NCBI GenBank assembly: GCA_012274445.1
Contig: JAAROD010000015.1
Location: 2,914,001 to 2,978,000, forward strand
Direction: 5' to 3'
Source: Sclerotiophoma versabilis
Lineage: Eukaryota > Ascomycota > Dothideomycetes > Pleosporales > Didymellaceae
Length of the DNA: 64,000 nucleotides
The notes under the pieces are model-generated. The model did not search any database and was not told the DNA's origin. It worked only from the letters and a program-made list of their open reading frames with translations. Shown here piece by piece: positions 33,293-42,962 of the stretch (positions are counted from its first letter, which is position 1; every line of letters starts with the position of its first letter). The position numbers and the translations under genes were made by a program.

Positions 33293-33942
33293 AGGGTTGT
33301 GAAGAGAGATTCTGTTTATTGAGAGGAACCTCCGCTCCGGCGGTCATTGGGCGGCGTTTATACTGGCCCATCTTCAGCCATGTTGCGATGATGGGCGTTG
33401 GTTGTGTACTACATATTACATTTTGTAGTCCCAGAGGCTTGCTAGTGCGAGTATACAGCAATGATAGATTATGAAGCCTGGAAGCGTCTAGCTGTCTGGT
33501 GTGACGTGAGGGAATAGGAGGTCGCAAAGGGTCGATCAACAAGGAGCTGCACAGCTAGCTTCCCGTCGACTGTCTTCTAAGCTCACGTCGATGTCTTCAT
33601 AGCTTAACTTGACTGTCTTCTAGCTTAACTCAACTGTCTTCAAGCTTAACCTGTCTTAGAATACGACGGGTTGAAGACTTTAGAGGCGTTGTGCAGACCT
33701 CGGCGGACACGGTTAGTCGCAAGTTCCACGTGGCAGCCGCACCTCCGCTCCGCTGTGGCTCCGCTGTGGCTCGAGCGGCCAAGGTTGCGTCAACCTCGCA
33801 CGGGATCACGCATTCGACACTAGCCGTCTTCACGATATCTCCACGGTCGCGGATTCGAGAGGGCGACTCTGTGCTGCACGCAGGCCGACATTGAAGCGGA
33901 TAACGCCATGCCAGATTTCCCAATAAGAGCAACACCGTGCCC
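33293..33942. other. Intergenic with a short degenerate tandem repeat
   Basis: About 650 bp. It contains four imperfect 20-22-bp units (33567-33659) and an 11-bp tandem CTCCGCTGTGG near 33750. No gene is supported. Confidence 0.5.
33567..33659. repeat. Degenerate 20-22-bp tandem repeat, about four units
   Basis: Units share the core GACTGTCTTCTAGCTTAACT with substitutions and one- to two-base length changes; starts at about 33567, 33589, 33611 and 33631, then a partial fifth unit. Confidence 0.7.
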
Positions 33943-34943
33943 ATGTCCGCGGGAAGCCGACGACCCGAAATCACGGCTGGCAAGCAGCGCGTGAACGAGA
34001 CCGAGCGCGAGCGTGACAGGACGGATGACCTGCGATCGAGACAACGACCTGTGAGTATACTAGGCGACGAAGCGAAGAACGAGACGGGAAACACGGCACT
34101 GCGGTCTGCACGTATGAAACGGCAATCGGTCGAAGCTACGGCTATGGCGAGTACGTCTCAGCAAGACGCGCGGCATCGCAACACCACCGAATCAACACCT
34201 ATGACGTCCACCTCCCAAGGATCCAATGACTATGCTTCCATCTCTCCTGCGCGGTCTCGCGATGCCGCACAATCCGCAGACTCCAAGAGCAACGGGGCAG
34301 CGACGCAGGAAGGTACCACAGGCGGCGTAGAGCGTGGCGCACCACAACAGCGGACGAGCAGCGCTGAGCGGAGGGCCGAAGAGACGGCACGGGACGAGGC
34401 AGGATGGTGGGCGCGGTTCTGGGAGAAATGGGGGAGCGTGGAGTTGGAAAACAAGGGCAGCGTTGCGCGCGACCACCTAGCATTAGGTACGCATCCACGA
34501 CCAGTTCCCCGACTGCTGTTCCAGGAAAGGAAACAGTTGGCTGACATTGCATGATAGAACGCACGTTCCTAGCCTGGCTACGCACATCTCTCTCCTTTGC
34601 CTCCATCGGGATAGCCATAACGCAGCTCTTCCGGCTCAATTCCTCGCTGCGCTCCGACGCCTCCAACAACCCAGCCGCCGACACGAGTGCAGAATCGCAG
34701 ACACATTCCCTGCGCAGACTGCGCCATCTGGGCAAGCCGCTTGGAGCGACCTTTATCGGCATCTCCATCCTGATGCTCTTCATTGGCTTCCACCGCTACT
34801 TTGAAGCGCAGCACTACGTGATACGGGGCAAGTTCCCGGCCAGCAGGGGGAGCATTGTGTTGGTGAGTGTGGTGGCGGGCGGGCTGATTGTTAGTAGTTT
34901 GGTGGTTATCTTGGCTACGAGTCCGGCTGCTTTTGAGACATGA
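33943..34943 (+). CDS. DUF202 small membrane-domain protein with long disordered N-terminus
   Basis: Two exons (33943-34486, 34558-34943), 309 residues from ATG 33943. The first about 150 residues are polar and probably disordered (many Ser, Thr, Arg, Gln). Then comes a WWARFWEKWGSVELENKGSV segment and the DUF202 signature RDHLALERTFLAWLRTSLSF, which spans the intron. Three hydrophobic helices follow: FASIGIAITQLF, GATFIGISILMLFIGF and IVLVSVVAGGLIVSSLVVIL. DUF202 domains occur in small fungal membrane proteins and at the end of VTC polyphosphate polymerase subunits; this one has no SPX or VTC catalytic part. Localisation (vacuole or plasma membrane) and function are not known. Confidence 0.85.
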
Positions 34944-34967
34944 GCGGGGTGGGAGAAGGCGGGTTAG

Positions 34968-35155
34968 GCCAAGATGAATAAGAACAGCTTTAGTACGTGC
35001 CCGTGTGAAGATGGGCCAAGATGAATAAGAGCAGCTTCAGTACGTGCCCGTGTGAAGATGGGCCAAGATGAATAAGAACAGCTTTAGTACGTGCCCGTGT
35101 GAAGATGGGCCAAGATGAATAAGAGCAGCTTCAGTACGTGCCCGTGTGAAGATGG
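34968..35155. repeat. 47-bp tandem repeat, four units in alternating A-B-A-B order
   Basis: Four head-to-tail 47-bp units start at 34968, 35015, 35062 and 35109. Units 1 and 3 have AAGAACAGCTTTAGTACG, units 2 and 4 have AAGAGCAGCTTCAGTACG, and the rest is identical. The array is therefore a 94-bp dimer duplicated once, recently. Degenerate pieces (GCCAAGTC.AGTATGAA) continue to about 35245. It lies 25 bp after the DUF202 stop codon, so it may be transcribed in its 3' UTR. Confidence 0.95.
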
Positions 35156-35812
35156 GCCAAGTCCAGTATGAACGTGCCGGGATAGCCAAGTCGAGTAGGA
35201 AAGCGTGCTGTTGTGGAGGCGTGTGCCAAGTCGAGTATGAAAGCATGCCTCGCTGCCTACGGGCCCGTGATGCGGCCGGGTAGCCGGGCTTGGGCGTTCG
35301 TCACCCAGGCCGGCGAGTCATGGGTAGGGCCAGTGGCATGCAAGTACCCCACGGTCGTTACGCGTGGAGGCACGTTGTCGGTTAGGCGCAGATGACGTGC
35401 GGCCTAGCATCAGCAGACAGGGGCTAGGTGGCAGGCTAGGCAGTGTTTTGGATGCACGGCGGCGACTGCAGCGAGGGCTGTAGGGGTTCAGACGTGCAGT
35501 TCGCGCTGCGTTGTTGGGCTGTTGTTGACATGTTGAGATTAAGGACGACGGAGCCGCGTCAGTGTGGAGGGTGGGCGGAAGAGGCGGCGGGCGATTGGAC
35601 CCTGGATGGCTCGGATTGCTCCAGGAGCCGGTCGCGGGCGCAGTGCTTGGCCGCGCGCTCGAGGGCTCTTTGATGCCAGATATCGAGACATCAGCAGCCA
35701 CGATTAGCGCGCCCTGCAGCGGTCCCACCCACCCGACCGTCGCTCGTTTCCGCCGCTCGTTTCCGCCGCAGCACTGCAGCGTATAAGAGGCTGCCGCCGC
35801 CCGACCGCGCCC
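35156..35812. other. Intergenic, transporter promoter
   Basis: Begins with decayed repeat units (GCCAAGTCGAGTA-type) and becomes GC-rich. A TATAAGAG box lies at 35782-35789, only 24-31 bp before the ATG, which is close for a fungal TATA and leaves a very short leader if used. No gene is supported; long frames on the minus strand are shadows of GC-rich codon use. Confidence 0.45.
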
Positions 35813-37649
35813 ATGCCCGCGTCCATCCCCCTCCGCAAGAAACCGCCCGGAGCCAGCACGCCGCGCCCGCTCGACGAAAGCGACCTTGCCTGGTCCGACC
35901 GCGACGTGCAGCCCGCCGCCCTCTCCGCCGACGCGCGCCTCAGCTCGCGCGAGCCGTCGGTGCACCGCCAGACGCACCGCCAGACGCACCGCCACGGCCA
36001 CGGCCACGGGCAAGACGCTGCGCTCCAAGAGCCCGACAGCCCGACGCTGTCCGACGAGTTCGACGACTGGGATGAGCACGACGCGGCCATGCCGTCGGAC
36101 CTGAGACACTCGCTGGAGCGCGCCCGCGCCGACGGCCACCACGCGCCGCTGCTGGGGCGCAAGAGCGACGACGAGGGCACCGCCGGCCCCGCCCGCACCG
36201 CGCACCGCTTCCACGAGCGCGACCCCGTCACCCAGGCCCGGCTCGAGACGCGCAGGCGCTACACGTACGCGGCCATCTTCCTGGTCCTCAGCCTGATCAG
36301 CTTCACGGTGCAGACGGAGACGGCCGTGTACATCCAGCACGAGCTCAAGTGGGAGAAGCCGTACTGCATGCTGTACATGACCCACGGCTCGTGGATCCTG
36401 CTGTGGCCCGCCCAGCTCGCCCTGCTGCGCCTGCAGAGCCGCGACCAGCCGTGGGCGACCTTCTGGCGCCGCCACACCCAGCTGCTGCGCCAGACGGCGC
36501 TGATGGTCCAGCACCAGACCCTGCACCCGACCCCGCGCCAGGCCCTCGCCAGCCCCGTGCGCTACATGCTGCGCATGACGGCCTTCATCACCTGCGCCCT
36601 GACCCTCGCCGGCGGCAGCTGGTACGTCGCCGTCAACCAGACCACCGCCTCGGACCTGACCGCCATCTACAACTGCTCCGCCTTCTTCGCCTACGCCTTC
36701 AGCATCCCCATCCTGCACGAGAAGGTCCGCGCCTCCAAGCTCGTCGCCGTCGCCATCGCCGTCGCCGGCGTCTTCGTCGTGGCCTACGGCGACACCTCGC
36801 CCGCAAAGCACGGCTCCAAGTCCGGCGGCGGCACCGGCGGCGACAAGGCCCCGCCCAGCCACGAGGCCGAGAACCGCGCATTTGGCAACCTGGTCATCGG
36901 CGTCGGCTCCGTCCTGTACGGCCTGTATGAGGTGTTGTACAAGCGCCTGGCCTGCCCGCCCGAGGGCGCAAGTCCGAACAAGGGCATGATATTTGCAAAC
37001 ACCTTTGGCAGCCTGATCGGCGCCTTCACCCTGTCCGTCCTGTGGATCCCGCTGCCCATCCTGCACTACACCGGCTGGGAGACGTTTGAGCTGCCTCACG
37101 GCGCGCAGGCCTGGATGATGGCCATTTCCGTGCTGGCCAATGCGAGTACGTTTTTTCTCATACTCACACTCACCTCCTCACACTCACCTCCTCACACTCA
37201 CCTCCTCACACTCACCTCCTCACACTCACCTCCTCACACTCACCTCCTCACACTCACCTCCTCACACTCACCTCCCTCCTGACAACTCGTGATTCACACT
37301 CACCTCCCTCTTGACAACTCATAACTCACACTCACAACACCTCAACCCCCCTTACAACGCCACAACACACCGCTAACACACCCCAGCTTTCTCCGGCTCC
37401 TTCCTCGTCCTCATCTCCCTCACCAGCCCCGTGCTCTCCTCCGTCGCCGCCCTCCTGACCATCTTCATCGTCGCCCTCGTCGACCAGCTGCTGCCCCCGC
37501 CGCTAAACTCGCCACTGACGGGCGCTGCTATTGTCGGCGGCCTCCTCATCATCGGCGCCTTTCTGCTGCTCAGCTGGGCCACCTACAAGGAGATGGACGA
37601 GGAGAGACGGCACAAGCTGGAGGAGAGTCCCAGTGAGCTTGATGACTGA
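35813..37649 (+). CDS. DMT-superfamily (EamA / YML018C-like) membrane transporter
   Basis: Two exons (35813-37145, 37387-37649), 531 residues. A 145-residue hydrophilic, His/Arg-rich N-terminal tail (HRQTHRQTHRHGHGHGQ) precedes about ten transmembrane helices. Visible helices include YAAIFLVLSLISFTVQTETA, MLRMTAFITCALTLAGGSWY, YNCSAFFAYAFSIPILHEKV, LVAVAIAVAGVFVVAYGDTS and LVIGVGSVLYGLYEVLYKRL. The helix pairing and the ILHEK.R..KL block are typical of the fungal YML018C/THI74 group of vacuolar-type drug/metabolite transporters; the substrate is unknown. The intron (37146-37386) is 241 bp, long for this window, because it carries a 14-bp minisatellite. The last exon adds two helices and the tail EMDEERRHKLEESPSELDD. 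Third positions are almost all G or C in exon 1. Confidence 0.87.
37163..37274. repeat. 14-bp intronic minisatellite, eight perfect units
   Basis: CTCACACTCACCTC is repeated eight times without a mismatch (112 bp), followed by looser copies to about 37345. It lies entirely in the transporter intron. Because 14 is not a multiple of three, reading through it cycles all three frames every 42 bp. Confidence 0.97.
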
Positions 37650-38180
37650 TATCAGTGTCTAGACTGATGTCAGTGTCTAGACTGCATGTTGAACGGTGGT
37701 AGACGGCATCTGCTGGAAGGAATGTAGACGTGACATTGACGGTATTGGGAACAATGATACCAAGTATAGACCATGAGGAGGGGTTTTTATTTTTTTTTTT
37801 TTTTTTTTTTTTTGTTTGTCTTTTGTTTTATATAAACTACATCATCCTTTTTTTTTTCCACCCTGGCGTTCGAATAGTACTGCATCTAGATGGCGTTGGG
37901 GGAACTACAACTACAGCTACAACTACAGCTACAGCTACAGCTACAGCTACAGGACGGCTTCCGCAGCCTTTTGATTTTAGAAGAAAGAAAGACAAGTTCG
38001 TCGAGATGATTTTTTTTTTTTTTTTGGCTCTGCTGGGTCTAGATTGTGCATGTGCGTGCAGCCATGTTGTTGTCCTTGTGATGCGTGGTAGTATTCGTCA
38101 TGCTAATATTCGTCATGATAATGCTCGCTGTGATAGTTCGTCATATATGTTCGTATGTTCGTATGTTCGTCGTGATAAGC
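37650..38180. repeat. Low-complexity intergenic: poly-T tracts and CTACAG/CTACAA hexamers
   Basis: The gap between two convergent genes holds a T23 run (37791-37813), a T-rich stretch to 37858, eight CTACAG/CTACAA hexamers (37903-37952), a T14 run (38012-38025) and short TCGTCATGATAATG-like and TTCGTATG repeats to 38170. No gene is supported. Confidence 0.85.
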
Positions 38181-39464
38181 TCAATCAAAAGGCACTCTCC
38201 TCAACCCCCTCGAGCCAGCCTTGCGCTCCTCCCCCTCCGCGCCAATCGCAGCAGGCACTCTAATCCCACAGCAGTCCCCCCACCCAACAGCCGCATGCAC
38301 ATGTCTCTTGCCCGCCTCATCCGTAAAGACCGTGACCTCGCCGCCCTCGGCCTCGTCACCCTCCTCCGGCACCCCCGCCTCCTCCTCCGTACTCATCCCC
38401 TCCACAGCGGGCACGAGCGAGCCAAACAGGAAATGCTGCATGACCGGCAGTTTCTCGAGAATCTCCTTGACAAACATCTTGCGCATCCCGCCCTCGATCT
38501 TGGCCCAGTTCTTGCTCGCCGAGATGTCGTCCAGCATCGGGGAATGCCATCTCAGGCCCTCGACGTTCTTGACGCTGTTGACAAACGCAATCTGATCGAG
38601 GTAGAGATAGTTTGGCGCTTCCTCCTCGAGCACAAGCGCGTTGTGGATGCTCTTCGGCGTGATGTACGGATGGTGCGCCAGCTGACTTGCGCCGAACAGG
38701 AAGGGCAGGAATTGGTAGTCGTCCAGCCCCCACACCCCGTGGCTGCCGGCCGGCTCCAGGTAGTATGCGCCTTGGATCGCGCGCATAAGGCGCAGATACG
38801 CGGGCAGAATTACAAGCGCGAGCGCGGGGAATGTGGAAGGGGGCAGCAGAGAGACGCGGTTGAGACATAGCAGCCAGAGGAAGAAGTTCAGCTCGTGCCC
38901 GGAGCCGTAGTCTATGCGGCGCTTGTTCCCGAACGAGTTGACGAGGTAGGTGGATATCTCATCCATCTGCGCGGCGTCTGTGAGGCCTAGCTGTGCATGC
39001 CATGACGGCAGCGCTTGTTCGATTTTGTCCAGGAAGCTGCGGAAGACCGGGTTGCCGAAGCGCGAGCCTGTGTCTTCGGGTGGGCACTCGGCCTGGATCT
39101 TCTCGGCCTCTTGGAGGATGCGTAGGATCTTGCCGAGCGTGTCTGTGATGTCGCTGTCTCTCACGCTCGATACCGCGCGGTCTTGCACGCTCTCAGCAAT
39201 GTTGAAGATGAACGCCTGTACGAGTGTGCATGTTGGACTCTTTAGGAACAGCCGATGGTCCTCTGGACTCAGGATTCGGCGTGAGGGGTGTGTGTACGTG
39301 TGTGAGGAGAGGTCTGGTGGCGGCGCGAGCGCAGGTGTCGGCGGGGGAGGGGCAGAGGGTGGTTCGCGTGCGATCGAGTTGCGTTTGCGTGGAACAAGCT
39401 TTGGTATTTTGGCACTGACTTCTGGAGGCGGAGGCGATCCCGGTATTGTTGTTGTTGCTGGCAT
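38181..39464 (-). CDS. rrd2: PP2A activator, peptidyl-prolyl isomerase (PTPA, Rrd2 type)
   Basis: Single exon, 427 residues from ATG 39464. The open frame extends further upstream but the extra part has no PTPA homology. A proline-rich head (PGSPPPPEVSAKIPKLVPRK) precedes the PTPA fold: RRILSPEDHRLFLKSPT, FGNPVFRSFLDKIEQALP, YGSGHELNFFLWLLCLNRV, GVWGLDDYQFLPFLFGASQL, HPYITPKSIHNA and WAKIEGGMRKMFVKEILEKL. YGSGHE and GLDDYQFLPF are the ATP/peptide-binding signatures. PTPA helps fold and load metal into PP2A catalytic subunits and acts in cytosol and nucleus. The C-terminal extension (GVPEEGDEAEGGEVTVFTDE and on) is acidic; of the two fungal paralogues, the length and tail fit Rrd2 better than Rrd1, moderately sure. 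Confidence 0.92.
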   Translation of the reverse strand: MPATTTIPGSPPPPEVSAKIPKLVPRKRNSIAREPPSAPPPPTPALAPPPDLSSHTYTHPSRRILSPEDHRLFLKSPTCTLVQAFIFNIAESVQDRAVSSVRDSDITDTLGKILRILQEAEKIQAECPPEDTGSRFGNPVFRSFLDKIEQALPSWHAQLGLTDAAQMDEISTYLVNSFGNKRRIDYGSGHELNFFLWLLCLNRVSLLPPSTFPALALVILPAYLRLMRAIQGAYYLEPAGSHGVWGLDDYQFLPFLFGASQLAHHPYITPKSIHNALVLEEEAPNYLYLDQIAFVNSVKNVEGLRWHSPMLDDISASKNWAKIEGGMRKMFVKEILEKLPVMQHFLFGSLVPAVEGMSTEEEAGVPEEGDEAEGGEVTVFTDEAGKRHVHAAVGWGDCCGIRVPAAIGAEGEERKAGSRGLRRVPFD

Positions 39465-39865
39465 CTCGTCAGTTGCGATAGGTGTTGTGTGGAGACGAAG
39501 TTGTGCATGTAGCCGCAGATGCTTGCAGAAGTAGAAGCTCGTTCCGAAACAGTTCCGATTGTTCCTACCACCAACGTCACTCGTTAACCACAGAATAGCG
39601 TTACGAGTGTCAACGACCGAACAAAAGAACGCAACATGCTCAGAGGTGGTGATGGGAGTGGTTCGTGCTCGTAGGCACACAAATTGCATGTTTGCATTGT
39701 AAAGTACATAATCGTAAGATATCCATCCTCCTTCGCCAATATAGAACTCCAAGCTTTGAGAAAACACCCCTGGGGAATCAATGTCGCAAATACCTCAGCC
39801 TCATCAGGTAAGCTGTACAAGAAGAAAGAGCTAGATCATGGACAGACAAATCATGGACAGACAAA
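39465..39865. other. Intergenic between mbp1 and rrd2
   Basis: About 400 bp holding the mbp1 3' end and the rrd2 promoter. The rrd2-frame remains open upstream but without homology. No clear TATA box. Confidence 0.45.
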
Positions 39866-41971
39866 TCAAAGCGGACTGGCTTCCAGGCCCTCGGCGCGCT
39901 CTTGCGTCTGCGCCTCCTCGAGCTCCCTCAAGATCTCAGGAAGCATGGACTCGACATCCTCTTCTCTTTCGCCGAGAGCCTTGGCGATGAGACCTTTGTA
40001 CACGCCTTGTTTCTCGCTCATGCCCGCGACGGACAGGTTCGCGACGACGGCTCTGACGAGTTCGCGCCGCTCGACCTGCGCTCTGTACAACAGCAGACTG
40101 AGCCTCAGCTTCTCCTGCGGATCGTCTGAGCTGGAATTCTGCTGCGCCGGGCTCTGCTTGGTCTCGGATAATAACCGTCGCAACTCGGCCTTTTGCTCGA
40201 CTTCGAGGAGCGACTCGGCCTCCTCGACTAACCGTTTCAGCTCCGCTTCTTGCTGAACATCCACCCCCTCGTCGTCCAGATTTAGCCCCCGGTTCTCCAG
40301 CTCGCTGACCTGCTTCCGGACGGCCTCGAGCTCGGCCTGTCGCCGTTTTACTACACGGCTTGCGTCGAAAGACTCGGCTTCCTTCTCTTGCAACTCGTGC
40401 TCGTATGCAAGTGCGAGTTCTTCGCATTTCTCCAGCAGTGTAGGCGCGACTTTGGTCATGAGGTGCGAGGCAGTCTGGCTCCTGTACGTCCGTTCTTGCG
40501 TCCTCTGGCTGTTCGGCAGCGCGACGGGCAAGAGCGGGCCAGCATCCAGGTCTCTTTCGAACCCGTTCAGACGGTGTTCTGGGGGCGGCGCAAAGGGTGA
40601 CGACGATGGCTGACGGGTGCGGGGGTGGACGCGGCGGCGGGAGTTGAGGTCGCGGATGAGGTCGTCGGCGGTTTCCCCCTTTTTGTTAGGCACGTCGACG
40701 CTGACGTTTCTGCCGAGCAGAGAGCGGACGCATTTCCGAGCGCCGTTGCGGGCGGCGATCATAATGGCCGTGTCGCCGTTCTGGTCTGCGGCGTTGAGCA
40801 GGCGGGTGACCTCGTCGGGGATCCAGGTCTCGGACAGCTTGTTGATGATGCAGTCGAGGTACCAGCGGGCGCAGACGTACTTGTTGGACGAGGAGGTGGT
40901 GGCGGCGATGTGGTGGAAGACGGTGCTGCCGAACCAGTCGGTGCGGTGGACGGTCTGCTGGAAGATCTTGACCATGGAGGGCATGGTCTCCTTGTCGAAG
41001 TTGTTGGTGAACATGACGGCGCGCATAAGGGGCGTCTCGAGGTTGTTGGACAGGCAGTCGGTGCGGGCGCCGCGGTGGATCAGCTCCTTGACGACGCCGA
41101 CGTCGCCCATGGCGGCGGCCCAGTGCATGGCTGCGTGGCCCTTTTCGTCGATGGGGCGGTCGAGGTTGATACTCGGCGGCGGCTCGGGCCACGAGTAGGC
41201 GTCCTTGTGGTCGAGCAGCATGAAGTAGTCGAGCAGCTGGTCGGCCCAGATCTGGTGCTGCTGGTCGAGCAGCGACATCTGGTCCACGCCGCGCTTGCGC
41301 TTGCGGCCCTCGACGGAGAAGCGGGCGGCGTCGCCAAAGTCGGCGTCGCCCAGCAGCGACTCGGACACGACCGTCTCGGCGTCCGGGGTGTCGTCGCGGA
41401 AGAGGTGGGCGTGGGCGTGGGCGTGGGCGTGGGCGTGGGCGTCGTAGGGGTCCTCGCTGGGCTGCGACTGCGGCTGCGACTGCGAGTGCGGCTGCGAGCC
41501 GACGAGGGACTGCATCGCCTCGAGCGAGTAGACGTTGCTCTGGCTGTTCTTGGCGGCGCGCGCGGCGGCGGCGCTCTGGCGCGGGGGCTTCATGCGGTTC
41601 GAGGCGGCCGTCGCATGCTTGGGCGCGGGCGGCGGGCTGCGGTCGCCGGGCACGTAGTCGAGGATGGCGCGCATCTTGTCGAGCACGCCGTTGCGCTCGG
41701 CCAGCAGCCGGCCGTCCTCGAGCGGGATCCAGGTGCCCTGGTACTTGCCATAGCCGCCCTGCACTTTCTCGTGCACGCCCTTCTGCACCTCGCGCTCGAG
41801 GATGCGCGTGCGGGCGGGCTTGTCGTAGTCGGCCACCTTGAGGATGTGCGTCGCGTTGATCCAGTCGTCGGCGCGCCGGCGCATGACATGGTTGCCGTTG
41901 ACGTTGGCCTCGTACACGGGCACGTTGCTGTACGTGGCCGAGTAGACCTTGCCGTCGGGCAGCGGGGGCAT
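39866..41971 (-). CDS. mbp1: APSES/ankyrin cell-cycle transcription factor (Mbp1/Res type)
   Basis: Single exon, 701 residues from ATG 41971. The APSES/KilA-N DNA-binding domain is at about residues 8-110: VYSATYSNVPVYEANVNGNH, MRRRADDWINATHILKVADY, then ILEREVQKGVHEKVQGGYGK and YQGTWIPL. A Ser/Gln/Pro linker includes a His-Ala run (HAHAHAHAHAHAHL). Ankyrin repeats lie at about 270-310 (HAAMHWAAAMGDVGVVKELI) and 390-430 (DTAIMIAARNGARKCVRSLL). A long coiled coil follows at about 510-620 (AELEAVRKQVSELENRGLNL) and a heterodimerisation tail. In the Swi6 partner complex (MBF), Mbp1 binds MCB boxes and drives G1/S genes. The N-terminal half is very GC-rich; the C-terminal third has more ordinary composition. 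The frame stays open upstream to 42487 but without homology. Confidence 0.92.
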   Translation of the reverse strand: MPPLPDGKVYSATYSNVPVYEANVNGNHVMRRRADDWINATHILKVADYDKPARTRILEREVQKGVHEKVQGGYGKYQGTWIPLEDGRLLAERNGVLDKMRAILDYVPGDRSPPPAPKHATAASNRMKPPRQSAAAARAAKNSQSNVYSLEAMQSLVGSQPHSQSQPQSQPSEDPYDAHAHAHAHAHAHLFRDDTPDAETVVSESLLGDADFGDAARFSVEGRKRKRGVDQMSLLDQQHQIWADQLLDYFMLLDHKDAYSWPEPPPSINLDRPIDEKGHAAMHWAAAMGDVGVVKELIHRGARTDCLSNNLETPLMRAVMFTNNFDKETMPSMVKIFQQTVHRTDWFGSTVFHHIAATTSSSNKYVCARWYLDCIINKLSETWIPDEVTRLLNAADQNGDTAIMIAARNGARKCVRSLLGRNVSVDVPNKKGETADDLIRDLNSRRRVHPRTRQPSSSPFAPPPEHRLNGFERDLDAGPLLPVALPNSQRTQERTYRSQTASHLMTKVAPTLLEKCEELALAYEHELQEKEAESFDASRVVKRRQAELEAVRKQVSELENRGLNLDDEGVDVQQEAELKRLVEEAESLLEVEQKAELRRLLSETKQSPAQQNSSSDDPQEKLRLSLLLYRAQVERRELVRAVVANLSVAGMSEKQGVYKGLIAKALGEREEDVESMLPEILRELEEAQTQERAEGLEASPL

Positions 41972-42232
41972 CGTGCCGCTCGGGGGCGCAGAGAGGCGGG
42001 CGGTCGAGGAGCAGCGCAGCAGCGGAGCAGCGCGCACCTGATGTCGCGTCGACGTGGAGTTGGGTCGACGTGTCGACCTGCGCGCGCTCTGCCGCCCGCC
42101 GTCCCGTTCCCGTTGCTGCGCCAAGCCCTCGGAGCCCGCAGCTGCCCTGCCGACGACACTGCCTTCACCACCACCGCGCCCGCACCGCCCCCCCTCCGCC
42201 CGCCGTCGCAGCGCCCCCCGCCCCCCGCCACC
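41972..42232. promoter_or_regulatory. Compact divergent promoter, mbp1 / NDUFB7
   Basis: Only 261 bp separate the two start codons. The sequence is GC-rich with no TATA box and contains GTCGACGTG and CGACGTGTCGACC-like CG-containing sites near 42050-42080. MCB-like ACGCGT was not found exactly. Confidence 0.5.
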
Positions 42233-42641
42233 ATGACCGTCACCGAATCGCTGAAGAACGCCGTCGGCCTCGGCGACCAGAGTGCGTGCTGACAACCCCG
42301 CGCCCGCCGTTGGCTGCAAGCCCGCGCCGACGCTGAAGACTGACGTGCGCTGCAGAGGCCACCCGCGAGGAGATGAGCGCCGCCCGCCTGCCGCTCGCCT
42401 ACCGAGACTCGTGCGCCCACCTCCTGATCCCGCTGAACCGCTGCCGGCACGACGAGTACTACCTGCCGTGGAAGTGCGAGGTACCACACGCCCGGCCGAC
42501 GAGCGGAGAGCGCAGCACGGCTAACAAGACCCCCAGAACGAGCGCCACACGTACGAGAAGTGCCAGTACGAGGAGTTCAAGCAGCGCGTCGCCAAGATGG
42601 ACGAGCTCAGGGCCGCCAAGAACGGGCAGCGCAGCAACTAG
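42233..42641 (+). CDS. NADH:ubiquinone oxidoreductase subunit NDUFB7 (B18)
   Basis: Three short exons (42233-42281, 42356-42480, 42537-42641) give 92 residues, the normal size. The twin Cx9C motif is complete: C-AHLLIPLNR-C and C-ENERHTYEK-C, the second formed only after splicing the 56-bp intron. The context RLPLAYRDSCAHLLIPLNRC and YYLPWKCENERHTYEKCQYE is diagnostic for the B18 subunit of complex I. It is an accessory subunit on the intermembrane-space face of the membrane arm, imported and oxidised by the Mia40 pathway. No N-terminal presequence is expected or seen. The first intron has a GTGCGT donor. The gene is too split to be found by simple ORF length. Confidence 0.95.
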
Positions 42642-42962
42642 GAGACGCAGAAAGAACAGGGTCCTCACAGCCGCAGCAGAGCCTGCATGTATATACCGCG
42701 GCAGCATACGGAATGGCACGCATTCGACCTTTTGAGACAGCTCCTCCCATCTTGACTAGCCAGATGCTTGCGCGGGAAGCTAACACCACCAGCGACCGGG
42801 AGTCGAGTCTGGCAGCATTGCAGGTAGAAGAAGAGCAACAAGCAGCCCAATATCAGCACTTGTACTTCCACCACATTCACAGCATGTCAAACGAAGCACC
42901 TGTGAACACAGACACGATGTATCTATCTATTCTCTATAACCTCGCGCACAGTCCCGTCTAGT
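42642..42962. other. Convergent 3' region, NDUFB7 / acyl-CoA ligase
   Basis: About 320 bp between two stop codons of convergent genes. Presumed 3' UTRs; no other feature seen. Confidence 0.5.

Noticed and set aside
35318..37099. 593-codon minus-strand frame opposite the DMT transporter
   Set aside because: Shadow of extreme G/C third positions. No domain, and it runs across the promoter and coding region of a well-supported gene.
37163..37282. Repetitive Leu/Thr/Ser/His protein tail of the transporter
   Set aside because: This is read-through of the intronic minisatellite. Splicing 37146-37386 instead gives two proper membrane helices.
40625..42292. 555-codon plus-strand frame opposite mbp1
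   Set aside because: Antisense of APSES and ankyrin coding sequence; Val/Gly/Ala/Leu repeats without any motif; crosses the NDUFB7 start.
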